Source of the DNA: Chara braunii
Taxonomy: Eukaryota; Streptophyta; Charophyceae; Charales; Characeae
Assembly (NCBI GenBank): GCA_003427395.1
Contig: BFEA01000076.1
Coordinates: forward strand, 1,318,195 to 1,360,743
DNA: 42,549 nt
Direction: 5' to 3'
In this document: positions 10,265 to 18,845 of the stretch, piece after piece
How the letters are laid out: the number at the start of each line of letters is the position of its first letter
Position numbering within the stretch: position 1 is the first letter of the stretch
The notes under the pieces: generated by a model
The model's database searches: none
What the model saw: the letters and a program-made list of their open reading frames with translations, nothing else
Told to the model about the DNA's origin: nothing
Program-made: the position numbers and the translations under genes

Positions 10265-10615
10265 ATGGAAGATGAGGATGAGAGAGTGAAAAAATTGGGA
10301 GAACGCGTGGTAGAACCATTGTCCAAACAACTCACGGCGGCTAGGGACAAGATACGCGAGTGTGAGAAGTGCGGAGACGAAGGCAAGTTGAGGAGGATAG
10401 AAGCGGGAACCAGAGGGATAGAGAGGTTATTAAGAGAGGACAGGGAATTCTTCAGGAGGTGGCGTTTAGACTTTCTAGAGAGTCTGAAGACGAGGGATCG
10501 TAAGGATCGTAGTCGCGACGGCGCAGAGTCGTCAACAGAGGCGACCGACCGAGGCAACATCGGACAAGGAAATTCTGACGAGGAAGGAAGTGCGAAGAGG
10601 ACACTGGAACAATGA
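10265..10615 (+). CDS. charged coiled-coil accessory protein C
   Basis: This 116-residue frame starts at ATG 10265 (MEDEDERVKK). It is almost wholly made of Glu, Lys, Arg and Asp with regularly spaced Leu and Ile. That suggests one long helix or coiled coil over residues 5-75, followed by a Ser/Gly/Glu-rich loose tail. It has no counterpart elsewhere in the window. Its stop is followed eight bases later by the ATG of the next frame, so the genes are packed tightly. The function is unknown. It could be an assembly or nucleic-acid-associated protein, but nothing specific shows this. Confidence 0.5.
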   Translation: MEDEDERVKKLGERVVEPLSKQLTAARDKIRECEKCGDEGKLRRIEAGTRGIERLLREDREFFRRWRLDFLESLKTRDRKDRSRDGAESSTEATDRGNIGQGNSDEEGSAKRTLEQ

Positions 10616-10622
10616 CAGGGAG

Positions 10623-11144
10623 ATGAGTGCGACGACTCGGTGTTCCAACGATGAGTATGCTCTATGCGTCGTGGGACAGATACATGGGCGGGTCGTGCAT
10701 GTGATGATCCAAATAGACCACCTAACGAGACTTAGCGTCATCGATGAGGCGGAGTGTACTCGAGTAGCCCTGAGGAGTGCTCGTGAAGTCGGACTCTGGG
10801 TAGCAATCGAGTGTGGTCGACTGATCAGATATGTTCTATGTCTATCCCCGTACGACGGAGAGTCACGGGTCAGGTCATGGCACGAGACGCCGACAGAGAC
10901 TGAGAGACTGTGGGAGGCGCATGCTAGAGTGGCTGGCGAGTTGAGCAAGGTAATCGTAGACGGGTGGACCCTTAGGATACTAACAACACACAATAATTAC
11001 CGAAAGGAGATGAGTGAGACCTTGCAGGACATAGAGGATTTCGGGGACCTGGACGATTTTGAGACGTTTTATCAGTATTTAGAGGAGTCAGCAGAGAGGA
11101 TTCGGATGGCTCTAGCCCTAGTGGCTATGGAGTGCTCAGAGTAG
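10623..11144 (+). CDS. accessory protein B2, unknown function
   Basis: This frame of about 173 residues starts from ATG 10623 (MSATTRCSND), chosen because it lies just after the previous stop. The N-terminal half has alternating hydrophobic stretches (YALCVVGQIHGRVVHVMIQI) that suggest beta strands. The C-terminal half is acidic (DIEDFGDLDDFETFYQYLEE) and ends in an amphipathic helix (RIRMALALVAMECSE). It may be a longer relative of the small B proteins, but I could not align it firmly. The next ATG is nine bases after its TAG. Confidence 0.5.
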   Translation: MSATTRCSNDEYALCVVGQIHGRVVHVMIQIDHLTRLSVIDEAECTRVALRSAREVGLWVAIECGRLIRYVLCLSPYDGESRVRSWHETPTETERLWEAHARVAGELSKVIVDGWTLRILTTHNNYRKEMSETLQDIEDFGDLDDFETFYQYLEESAERIRMALALVAMECSE

Positions 11145-11153
11145 GATCAAAGG

Positions 11154-11648
11154 ATGAGTGAAGGTATGACCATCTCTGAGACGGAGTTGGAGGCAAGGAG
11201 AGAGAGGTTCCTTGCAGGCAATAGACCATCAGACGAGGAGTTAGAGGCAATCTGTGAGCGACTGAGTTCAATAGGGCGCAAAGAGGTAATTCCGTACGAG
11301 ATGGTCACATACGAGTTAGTCGACAGCGGTTGGGGGCAGATACGCCTCTATGTTATCACAGTCCGGTTCCTTACTATCGACGTGTACGACGTTAGGATTT
11401 ATCTCCCAGTAGAGAGAGGGAGCGACCGGATCTACGGTAGATGCTGGGAGCGCGCAGAAGAACTGGTGGAAAATGAGCGAGATACGTTGCTAGCTCTGGG
11501 TAAGGAGGTTATCTGGGACACTCGGATAGCACTCTTTCAGGGGTTGCCTAGGCCACTAGTACCTCACCAAGTGGCGCAAGAAAGGAACAAGGGAACTGTG
11601 ATTGATTTAGCCCTTCGGTGTCGAAAGTTTGATGGCCGTAGGGGGTGA
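11154..11648 (+). CDS. accessory protein B3, unknown function
   Basis: This 164-residue frame starts at ATG 11154. Its N-terminus is a charged helix (SETELEARRERFLAGNRPSD, then EELEAICERLSSIG). It is followed by EMVTYELVDSGWGQIRLYV and other strand-like segments, and then a basic C-terminus. The helix plus Tyr-Glu strand order resembles B1 and B4. The following frame begins inside its last 17 bases, in a different frame. No known domain is recognised. Confidence 0.5.
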   Translation: MSEGMTISETELEARRERFLAGNRPSDEELEAICERLSSIGRKEVIPYEMVTYELVDSGWGQIRLYVITVRFLTIDVYDVRIYLPVERGSDRIYGRCWERAEELVENERDTLLALGKEVIWDTRIALFQGLPRPLVPHQVAQERNKGTVIDLALRCRKFDGRRG

Positions 11649-11958
11649 TTATCCGCAGGCAGGAGCCCGCGTCGTGCATCGAGGGTTGAGTGATCTAGAG
11701 AGGAGAGCGTCTATCGACATACGGGAGCGGTTACAATCTTGTACCCCGGAGGAGTTGAGGACGATCGCGACTGCCATCTGCAGGAGAGTGCGGGTACCGG
11801 AGACGGGAGTGCCAGAGATCAGGAGAGGTATTTGCTGCATAGAGGAGCAAGGGGGAGAACTCTATTTTGATTTTGGGATTCTTGGTACGGAGGGTGAGCA
11901 CGAGATACGGGATGAGACCGGGGGACTCGTAGCGATTCTGAGGGCTGTCGCGGACTAG
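11632..11958 (+). CDS. accessory protein B4, unknown function
   Basis: This 108-residue frame starts at ATG 11632, overlapping the end of B3 by 17 bases. It has RASIDIRERLQSCTPEELRT followed by a basic helix (IATAICRRVRVPE), then strand-like ICCIEEQGGELYFDFGILG. The EEL-helix-strand order is like B3 and B1. It is the last member of the pre-gag array. The overlap suggests translation coupled to B3 or a shared transcript. The function is unknown. Confidence 0.45.
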   Translation: MAVGGDYPQAGARVVHRGLSDLERRASIDIRERLQSCTPEELRTIATAICRRVRVPETGVPEIRRGICCIEEQGGELYFDFGILGTEGEHEIRDETGGLVAILRAVAD

Positions 11959-11995
11959 TGATTGAGCACTGACGAGCTATGCGACCGGAGGATCG

Positions 11996-12070
11996 CATAG
12001 GTCCGGGCTGCGGATTATTTCATAGGTCCGAGCTGCAGATTATTCCATAGGTCTGGGCTGCCGCAGTAGG
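11996..12070 (+). repeat. 25 bp tandem repeat, about three units
   Basis: Units starting at 11996, 12021 and 12046 share CATAGGTCYGRGCTGC, and the first two also share GATTATT. The array lies in the gap between the accessory genes and gag. The rest of 11959-12136 shows no gene. Confidence 0.75.
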
Positions 12071-12136
12071 CGACGAGATTCGGGCCGACGTATGGAATCT
12101 GACGCAATGGGGACACACCCGAACATGGAACCCTAG

Positions 12137-12379
12137 ACGAGTACCTATCGGACATCGCCAGACAAAGCCCTACGCGAGCTCAAGGAGCGTATCAGGCCAC
12201 TCAGGTGTACACAACCTGACGACGGCGAACCCGAAGTGATGGGCGGGCCGATTCTCGCAGAGCCTAAGAGACCTCTGAAGAGACCATCAGAGAGGCCTCT
12301 AGAGAGGTCCTTGGAGAGATCACAGGAGATATTAGAGAGGACGCAAACTGCAGCCCGGATGGAGGTCAGGACGGAACCT
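12137..12379 (+). pseudogene. gag: N-terminal gag fragment cut off by inversion
   Basis: An open frame follows a TAG at 12134 and runs into the breakpoint at 12380. It contains KALRELKERI and a run of short Arg/Glu/Leu repeats (RPSERPLERSLERS). It has an ATG at 12239 but no clear earlier start. On the minus strand at the other breakpoint (18836) the gag frame also runs open and is likewise rich in Arg, Asp and Glu. I infer that the two pieces were one gag N-terminal region before the 6.5 kb segment flipped. The join itself cannot be proven from this window. Confidence 0.45.
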
Positions 12380-12496
12380 CCCCTAATTTTTCCTGGCACG
12401 TCAGGCGAAAGTCCTAATCTAATCCCGTCTTACCTTCCAATCTAGAGGTGAATCAGCCGAATTTAGGGTGACTGACTGGGGTTCGATCGCCCAACA
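12380..12496 (-). mobile_element. 3'-terminal internal segment, inverted copy
   Basis: Read on the minus strand, this follows the integrase stop by about 50 bases. It matches 45-160 almost base for base, ending in AAAAATTAGGGG. In the other copy it is followed by a palindrome and the LTR, which is missing here because the segment is inverted. Confidence 0.8.
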
Positions 12497-12545
12497 AACA
12501 AGCCCGGACCTCTTCTCGACGCCCCCGTCGAGCCCGCAGTCTCCA

Positions 12546-14924
12546 TCAAATGAAACGAACAAGATCTAGGATAATCACACTCGCGCGCAGTCCATGTCGG
12601 TGTCTCTCTGTCCGCGGTTTTGGTTTCTTTGGAACTCTGGGGCTAAGGGGATGATTCTCTTCCTTCTTACGCCGCGGTCGCTTGGGCTTAGGCATGGCTG
12701 CTTTTCTTGCCTTCTTCCCTCGTCGGAGAAGCTCGCTCGTAGGGGCTCCCCCTCGTCTCACACGGACTCGACGCTTAGGTCTCCGTAACACAAATAGCCA
12801 TTTCTTCTTCTTCCCCAAAGTCAAGCCCTTGACTTTCTTTGTTTCCACTCTCTTCCTTTTCTTCGAGCTTTCACCTACCTCATACCGCCTCAATACTCTA
12901 TCGTCCATCACCTTCGTCTTGCCTTTTCCTTTCGGATCAGATAGTCTCAGGGTAGGGGCAGGAGTCTCCCTAGGCCTGAATAACTTCAACCTTGCCCCCG
13001 CTACGGGATCCTTCCATCTAGATCCATCTAGCTCCGCAATCATATAAGCTCCCCAGGTCAAAGCCTTGACTACACGGTAGGGACCCATCCATCTGTTAGC
13101 TAGTTTTCTTGTCCAAGTCCTCTCTAGTGCCACGTCGTACAGAAGCACCATATCGCCGACCTTTATCCTCTCCTTTCGGATTCTAACATCTCTGTCCCAC
13201 TTCTCCTTGCTTTTCTCTCTCTCAACTGCCAACCGATTCGCGGTCGTCATGAGTTCATCCTCTAGTCCGTATGCTATTTGCCTACTCATAGCTGCTAGAA
13301 GGTCCTCTCGTGTCATATTATCAGCCCAATCAACCGTAGTCCAACTGTCTACGTGGAACTCTATTGGCAGAGGACAGTGCCTCCCAAACCAAAGAGTATA
13401 TGGTGGATATCCCATGCTCGCTCGAACGGTGACATTGTCTGCCCATATCGCGTATCGGAAGTATTTCGGCCAGTTGCTATCTTTACCCCTGCACCACTTA
13501 GCCAATGACGCTATCAGTGACTGGTGCCCTCTCTCTACCGGCGCATTGGACTGAGGGTGATAGGCAGTAGCTATCGACACTCTAGCCCCAACCTTCTTGA
13601 ACACAGTCTGTACCTCGTCTGCTAAGAATTTTGTCCCTCGGTCCATCACGATCTTACTGACACACCCGTACCTTGATAGGTATTCTAGGACAAAGTTCTT
13701 AACCTCTTTAGCTGCCTTCGTTCTCAAGGGCTTACCGTCGACAAATCCATTGAAGTCATCTCTGATGTTTACGACATAGTTCATGTTCCTGACGCCCCTC
13801 GGCATCTTCATTAGATCGATATGTACCTTCTTGCCGGGTCTAGTAGGATAGGACGGATGTAAGGGCTCCGTGTATCTGACAAGGGACCTCTTTTGACAGT
13901 CCTCATAAGTCACACAGTATGTCTCAACGTCCTTGTACTGTCCTTCCCACCAGTATAGTCTGCGAACTTTCTCGTACGTACTTTTCACTCCTCTGTGTCC
14001 ACCGACAACCCCATCGTGAAGCTCAACTATTATCCCATGTCTCTCCTCCGGATCACAGACTACCCTCAAGGGCATCCCTGACCCGATGGGTCTACGGAAA
14101 AGTTGTCCAACTCTCAAGCAGTACCGGGCAGCCTGTCTGCGGATCTCCGAGTCTAGGCTCTCCTCGCCAGATAGGTGCAACCCGATCACACGATACTTCC
14201 CCTCATAGAGATTTACTAAGAACTGATCGGTGTGTTTGGGTTCAGCAATCGTCAGCGCTGTCACCGCTATTCGTCGTTCGGCTTCGATAGGGATGCTCGA
14301 AAGTCCGTCAGCCACAGCGTTCTTTGTATCTGAGACCCTCTCGACAGTATAGTCGTAGAGTCGAATCCTGATCAGCCATCTTGGGATCGTAGGGTCGGTC
14401 AAGGTGAAGTCCTTCTGTAGGACCAATGCTGCCGCAGTAGGATCGACCCGTAGGATGAATCGTCGTCCATAAATGTAATGCCTAAACGCGTCTAGGCATC
14501 GCAAGAATGCCAATACCTCCTTCTTAAATTGGCTGTAGTTGCGCTCCACTGTGTTGAGCGTACAACTTTCAAATCTCAACGGTCTTTCCTTCCCTTCAGC
14601 GTCCTTCTGCGAGAGCAGCCCTCCGACTGAGCATGGCCCAGCATCCGTAGATACTATGAATGGCCTATTGGTCTCGTCGTCGAAGAATGGTACCTCCTTG
14701 AATTCTTCTTTAAGTGTTAAGACCGCGAGTTCCTGAGAGGAATCCCAGTAAAATTTCTCCGTTTTCCTAAGGAGAATCCGTAGCGGCTCCGCCTTCTCTG
14801 CGTATGCTCGGATAAAGATCCTCCAGTACCCCACAACTCCTAAGAATTGGCGGACCTCCGTTGCACTGTGCAGCGGCGTCAGCCAATTCAAGAGCTTGTC
14901 CAGCTTGGTCGAGTCGTCTCGTCG
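12546..14924 (-). CDS. pol: Pol C-terminal part: RNase H and integrase
   Basis: This is an open frame of about 790 codons after a TGA at 14925, so it lacks its own start and is the 3' part of pol. Numbering from Met at 14891, residues 1-50 are the RT connection. RNase H follows, with Asp83 (STDAGP), Glu116 (ERNYSQFKKE), Asp150 (RVDPTAA) and Asp188. Integrase has His292, His299, Cys326 and Cys332; Tyr329 stands where the usual C-x2-C has Cys. The catalytic triad Asp359, Asp417 and Glu453 has the canonical 35-residue spacing, and GPYRVVK starts at 603. From 650 to 781 the tail is very rich in Lys and Arg (KKRKR, KRPRRKK) and lacks a chromodomain. The product would replicate and insert the element in the nucleus. 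The upstream breaks make it non-functional here. Confidence 0.88.
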   Translation of the reverse strand, partial: RRDDSTKLDKLLNWLTPLHSATEVRQFLGVVGYWRIFIRAYAEKAEPLRILLRKTEKFYWDSSQELAVLTLKEEFKEVPFFDDETNRPFIVSTDAGPCSVGGLLSQKDAEGKERPLRFESCTLNTVERNYSQFKKEVLAFLRCLDAFRHYIYGRRFILRVDPTAAALVLQKDFTLTDPTIPRWLIRIRLYDYTVERVSDTKNAVADGLSSIPIEAERRIAVTALTIAEPKHTDQFLVNLYEGKYRVIGLHLSGEESLDSEIRRQAARYCLRVGQLFRRPIGSGMPLRVVCDPEERHGIIVELHDGVVGGHRGVKSTYEKVRRLYWWEGQYKDVETYCVTYEDCQKRSLVRYTEPLHPSYPTRPGKKVHIDLMKMPRGVRNMNYVVNIRDDFNGFVDGKPLRTKAAKEVKNFVLEYLSRYGCVSKIVMDRGTKFLADEVQTVFKKVGARVSIATAYHPQSNAPVERGHQSLIASLAKWCRGKDSNWPKYFRYAIWADNVTVRASMGYPPYTLWFGRHCPLPIEFHVDSWTTVDWADNMTREDLLAAMSRQIAYGLEDELMTTANRLAVEREKSKEKWDRDVRIRKERIKVGDMVLLYDVALERTWTRKLANRWMGPYRVVKALTWGAYMIAELDGSRWKDPVAGARLKLFRPRETPAPTLRLSDPKGKGKTKVMDDRVLRRYEVGESSKKRKRVETKKVKGLTLGKKKKWLFVLRRPKRRVRVRRGGAPTSELLRRGKKARKAAMPKPKRPRRKKEENHPLSPRVPKKPKPRTERHRHGLRASVIILDLVRFI

Positions 14925-15897
14925 TCATCTCGAATCACAGATAAAGCCCAATATTTTGATCGACGACACCGCCCATTTGCTCTTCGTTTCACTAACCATC
15001 AGGTTCGCCTCATCCAATTGCTCAAGTATCGCGCAGATGTCAGTTAGGTGCTGCTCTACGAATCTTCTGACTCCAGGCGCAACCGCAGTTTCATCTTTAA
15101 GTACTGGTCCCTTGATCGGGAAGTCGTCTAGAAAGACTTCAACTTTATCCGGTATAAAGTCTTTCAGGACAGCCACCATGACTCTCTGGAACACTGCGAC
15201 TCCATAGGCACCACCATCATCTGGACTAGTCCGAGTGGCGTGTGCATCGCCGTGAGATGCCGGTCTCTAAGGTCCAACGGTATCTCGTCATATCCTGAAA
15301 ATAGGTCAGAGACCGAATAACTCGACCTGCCCGCAGCTCCATCTGCTAATAAATCGGCATGTGGTATAGATCCGATGTCCCGAATGGTAACCGCATTCAC
15401 TTTCTGAAGATCCTCAATCCAGCGAATCTTGCCATTCGGTTTTCGTATGAAAAACCAACAGTTCGCGTAGGCACTATCTGATGGCTCGGCTACATGAGAT
15501 GCCATCTTCTCTTTCAAAAAAACTATCACTTCTTCCTTCTCCTTCTGTGCAAACTTCCATCCCGAGTCATTCCATGGGTATGCGGAATTGTATAGATCCT
15601 GGCAGGCTGCGCGAACCTAGGATCAATCCTGCCCCTCTCAGCGTCACTAAAGGTTATAGCCTTGTCGCATGTCTTAAGAAACTCTAGGACTCTCTCTTTA
15701 TCCTGCTCCGTTAGGTTTCCGTCTCCTATGTCCATCTGTGCTATTCTCTCATCAGTTAACCGCTGCAGCTCTTTCTTCTTTCTTTTTTCCTTGATCTCTC
15801 TAGCGATCTCCTTGATCTCTCTAGCAATCTCCTCCTTTGATACCCGATCATGCGCAGATCGCTCGCGAGCTACCGCTGCCGGCTTAACTTTCTGAGC
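14925..15897 (-). pseudogene. pol: Pol: reverse transcriptase, frameshifted
   Basis: RT pieces lie in three frames. The first (15526-15735) contains LTEQDKERVLEFL and RGRIDPR, typical of the segment just before gypsy RT. It is preceded by a Lys/Glu-rich coiled region. The second (15164-15529) carries WFFIRKPNGKIRWIEDLQKV and the motif A sequence SDLFSGYDEIPLD with the catalytic Asp near 15306. The third (14925-15194) carries FLDD at 15123-15134, the counterpart of the YIDD box. Frameshifts lie near 15900, 15530-15570 and 15180-15200, and a TGA at 14925 closes the domain. The catalytic residues themselves are intact, so the loss of function came from frame lesions. Confidence 0.85.
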
Positions 15898-16730
15898 TAC
15901 TGTCTTGTGTCTCTTAGGTCGCCCCCCGTAGGGGGATGGTCCCTTAAAAACGACACGGAGATCATCCCTCCGAATTCCTCATCTTCGTCCTTCAGATAGG
16001 AGTCCCCTTTCACGAGGATACGGTTGCCCAGGTCCTCGATCTCGACGATGCGCCCTTCTTCCTCGGTCAGTAGCGGTCCGTATTTCTTCTCACGGAACTG
16101 GAAGGATCGACTACCGAGGGCAATCCTGGCAGGCTCTCCTTTGGCGGCTAAAGTTGCTCTGTTCCTTGGATCGCGAGACTCGACTGTCTCTATCATTATC
16201 CGACCACCATCTGGTCGTTTAATCGATAGCATCTGGCTCCCGTCTGGTCGCTCTATCGTGACAGCATGAACGTGACTCAACTAGGTGCGTCCTAAGAGTA
16301 GCTCTGAATTGCAGCCTTTGACAGCAAACACTGGCATCTCAATGCGCAATCCATCGACCTCTATCGCCGCCTTGTGACAAACACCGGTGACTTTCTGCTT
16401 CTTTCCCGCTGCAGTCTCGATCTCGAAACGGTAGGATCTGTCTAAGTCGAGCCCTGGCCGTACAGCGAGGCCCTCGTCTATAATGACATCCTCACTTCCA
16501 TTGTTGATCACCCCTTCAAGGGTCTCCTCATCGTCATGAATGACCTCGACCATTGCGCTCCCTAGGATATAAAACTTGTCGGGAGGCACCCCTTCCTTAC
16601 CATCAAGGAACACCGTCGCCGCACGGTCTGCCTTGGCGGTCACACTCGAAACTGCCACAGTTGGGGCCTCCGGTTCCGGTGCCACCTGTGCCTCATCCCC
16701 AAGAGGGATGCGTGTCTTCCTCGTGATCAT
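15898..16730 (-). pseudogene. pol: Pol: aspartic protease region, broken
   Basis: In the same frame as gag, 16281-16730 holds a retropepsin-like fold. GVINNGSEDVIIDEGLAV stands where D-x-G-S/A is expected, later strands follow (GLRIEMPVFAVKG), and SELLLGRT matches the usual LLLGR/P-WL end. The first Asn replaces the catalytic Asp (GAT to AAT would do it). The next codon after GRT is TAG where Trp is usual (TGG to TAG). The frame then continues through SHVHAVTIERPDG to 15897 as a protease-RT linker rich in Glu and Asp. A frameshift follows. The domain assignment is based on motif order. Confidence 0.7.
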
Positions 16731-17207
16731 CTATAGCTCGTCTCCCGCCGGTCTGGAAGCCGCCAAGTAGTCGAGTATCGAGCACTGCATGGGCTGTCTA
16801 AGCGCCCGTCAGAGACTGTATCAATATCATCCAATGAGCTCTTCATTGTCAACTTGCGAGCTCCGCACTTCCGTGGTGACAGTATTACTTCCTGTCCATC
16901 AATCCTCTGTCCATCCTTTTCTACCATCACATAATCGGTGTCCGTTTTTTTTTATGATGATGGTCTGGTGGACTTCGTCGCCGCAACTCGGATAGGCGTC
17001 GTAGGCTCGTCCTCGTTTGACGACATCAGTATCCTGATGCTTCGACTCCTCGCTACTTCCTTCCCTTTGCTGGGGCGTACTTCTCGCGTCGATGTTTTCC
17101 TTCATCGAAGGAAACATTGAGACATCTCCTAGGTCATCCGCCCACTTGACGTACTTTCGGTCGTCAAGGACTACGATCCCATCGTCTACTGCCCGCTTGA
17201 GGTCGGG

Positions 17208-17249
17208 GCAGTCCCTTTTGACATGGTCATCCGCCTTGCAGTAGACGCA
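17208..17249 (-). other. CCHC zinc knuckle of Gag
   Basis: CVYCKADDHVKRDC has the exact C-x2-C-x4-H-x4-C spacing of retroviral nucleocapsid knuckles, which bind the genomic RNA. It is in the gag frame. Confidence 0.92.
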
Positions 17250-17405
17250 AGTACTCCTCGGGGTAGGTGGTCTGTCCTCTCCGGCTCTAGGCGACGGTCC
17301 TCCCGGTGCTCTGGCACTCTGGTTGGATGGTCCTGGCGACCTAGGATAAGTGGGTGACTTTGGATACCCTGACGATCCAGGATACCCTCCTCGGTCATAT
17401 CGCCC

Positions 17406-17501
17406 ACGGGAATCGTCTCGCCGTTCCCCTCGAGAATCATCACGCCTGTCTCCTCTAAAGTCGGCACGTCTCTCTCCTCTGGAGTCGGCTCGTCTGTCTC
17501 C
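17406..17501 (-). repeat. four 24 bp repeats in Gag linker
   Basis: Four exact-length units encode the 8-residue pattern G-(D/E)-R-R-(A/D)-D-(S/F)-R. The repeat lies just before the zinc knuckle and makes a strongly basic-acidic, probably disordered segment of the RGG/RD type that could contribute to RNA binding. Confidence 0.8.
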
Positions 17502-18845
17502 GCCTCTATCCGCCCTATCATATCCTCCACGATATCCGTCTCTGCAATCCCCATCAGGTTCCCAGTGTCCGCGGAAATCTCCTCCTTCCCTGTGCGTAAA
17601 GTTCCCAGGGCTCCGGAAACCATCAGGATTCTAGTCGTACCTAGGGCTTCGTGGGTACTACTCGAATCGTCCACCTCTGTAATACCCATCCTCCTGGCGA
17701 TATCGGTCGATGCGACGATCTCTATCGATCTCATCATCTCTCCGCCTCCAGGGATCATCCTCGGCCCTCTCACGAGCTCGATAGTCTGCGAGCGTGCGGG
17801 GGTTCCTATCCTCTACACTCCTCCAAGGATCGGAATTCCTGCGATCCCATCGTAATGAATACGGGGATCCAGGCTTGTCACGATAGCCAGGTGCCCTAGC
17901 GTCCGCACCTGTAATCTCTCTGGCTATCCCTCTCATTATTTCTCTCATCTCTGCCATAATTGACTCTTTGTCTCATGAACGGCGCGGTCTATCATCATCG
18001 AACTGGAACCGACGATCCGCTCATGGTTGGTCACGAAAGTCTGGGCATCAATCAGTCTCATAATCCCTCAAGAGGGGGACATCCCTCTGTTTTAACCCCT
18101 TCCAGACCAGATCCGTGTGGTCATCCGCCTCGGCCTTCATTGCCAGTTTGAGTACGGTCGTGAACTCTAGCTCGTCATGGGGAAGTTCTTGGAGTATCAC
18201 CTTCTGCTTCCCTTTTGGCAGCCGCGCAATGAAAATCGTACATCGCTCCACCTCAGAAAGCTTCCCTCTCTTGATTAGAGCGTCCGAAACCTTCTGGAAT
18301 CACCTCCCGAAGGCTCGAACACTCTCGTCCTCTTCTATAGTCATCGATTCCAGGTCTTTGATTGAGTATCGACTGTCCTCTAATTTGTAGAGCTCGTACA
18401 AATTTTTCTTGTACATGGCCCACTTCCTGTCGGCCGGACGCGCCTCCTTGATCTCCTGGCTCAGGCTCGGATCGGAGTTGAATAATAGATTATCAATAAT
18501 CTCATCCTCCGTCCATTGATTACAATATGCATGGAGTTCCCACTTCTCGAGGTATTCAGTATTCCCGCGTGTCTTAAAGACAGGAGGTCTGGTGTCCAAT
18601 GCGGTCGAGGGGTGAGTTATGATGTAGGGATCACCCTTCCCATACGGAAGGGTGTGCGACTCGCCCCTCTGTGGGTCAAAGACCCATTGCGGTGACGTAC
18701 CCCTCTCATGAGGCCTGTCTCTATCTCTCCACGCTGGCTCGCGACCTTGTGGCTCACGCCACTCATCTCGGTGTCTATCTCCTCTGTCCCTACGATCGTA
18801 CGTAGGTGAACGGCGAGAATCTCGAGAATCTCTCCAATTTCACCA

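Larger units (their letters stand above)
12380..18836 (-). mobile_element. inverted gag-pol segment of the giant element
   Basis: All retroviral-type domains of the element lie here on the minus strand, while PBS, leader and accessory genes lie on the plus strand. The left end (12380-12496) is the reverse complement of the 3'-terminal segment found before the left LTR at 45-160. The right end cuts directly into gag. Only about ten bases (AATTTCACCA) remain between the cut and the right LTR, and these match the bases before the left LTR. Both ends contain CTCC next to AATTT (a CTCCCCTAATTT form on the left), so short homology may have been involved. A separate inserted element is less likely, since it would need its own LTRs and none are seen. 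Confidence 0.65.
16731..18836 (-). pseudogene. gag: Gag with zinc knuckle, multiple stops
   Basis: One frame, shared with the protease, carries the gag features from right to left. First is an Arg/Asp-rich N-terminal part running open from the breakpoint at 18836. The capsid-like region follows (LEKWELHAYCNQWTEDE, then LYELYKLEDSRYSIKDLESM, then RCTIFIARLPKGKQKVILQE). Next are an Arg-rich linker, four 8-residue repeats and a CCHC zinc knuckle. A post-knuckle segment has DDRKYVKWADDLGDVSMFP. In-frame stops lie at 18300, 18048, 18021, 17973 (all TGA), 17658, 17631 (TAG), 16899, 16827, 16821 (TGA) and 16731 (TAG). No TAA was seen, so all fit CGA-to-TGA, CAG-to-TAG or TGG changes. Gag would form the particle and package RNA. 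This copy cannot do so. Confidence 0.8.

Noticed and set aside
12594-15207. Plus-strand frames of 60-123 codons opposite pol
   Set aside because: They are antisense shadows of the integrase and RT frames and have no motifs of their own.
12546-18836. gag-pol block as an independent nested retrotransposon in opposite orientation
   Set aside because: No second LTR pair or primer site brackets it. Its 3'-terminal segment is the one that belongs before the LTRs of the surrounding element, and the gag frame is cut at the breakpoint.
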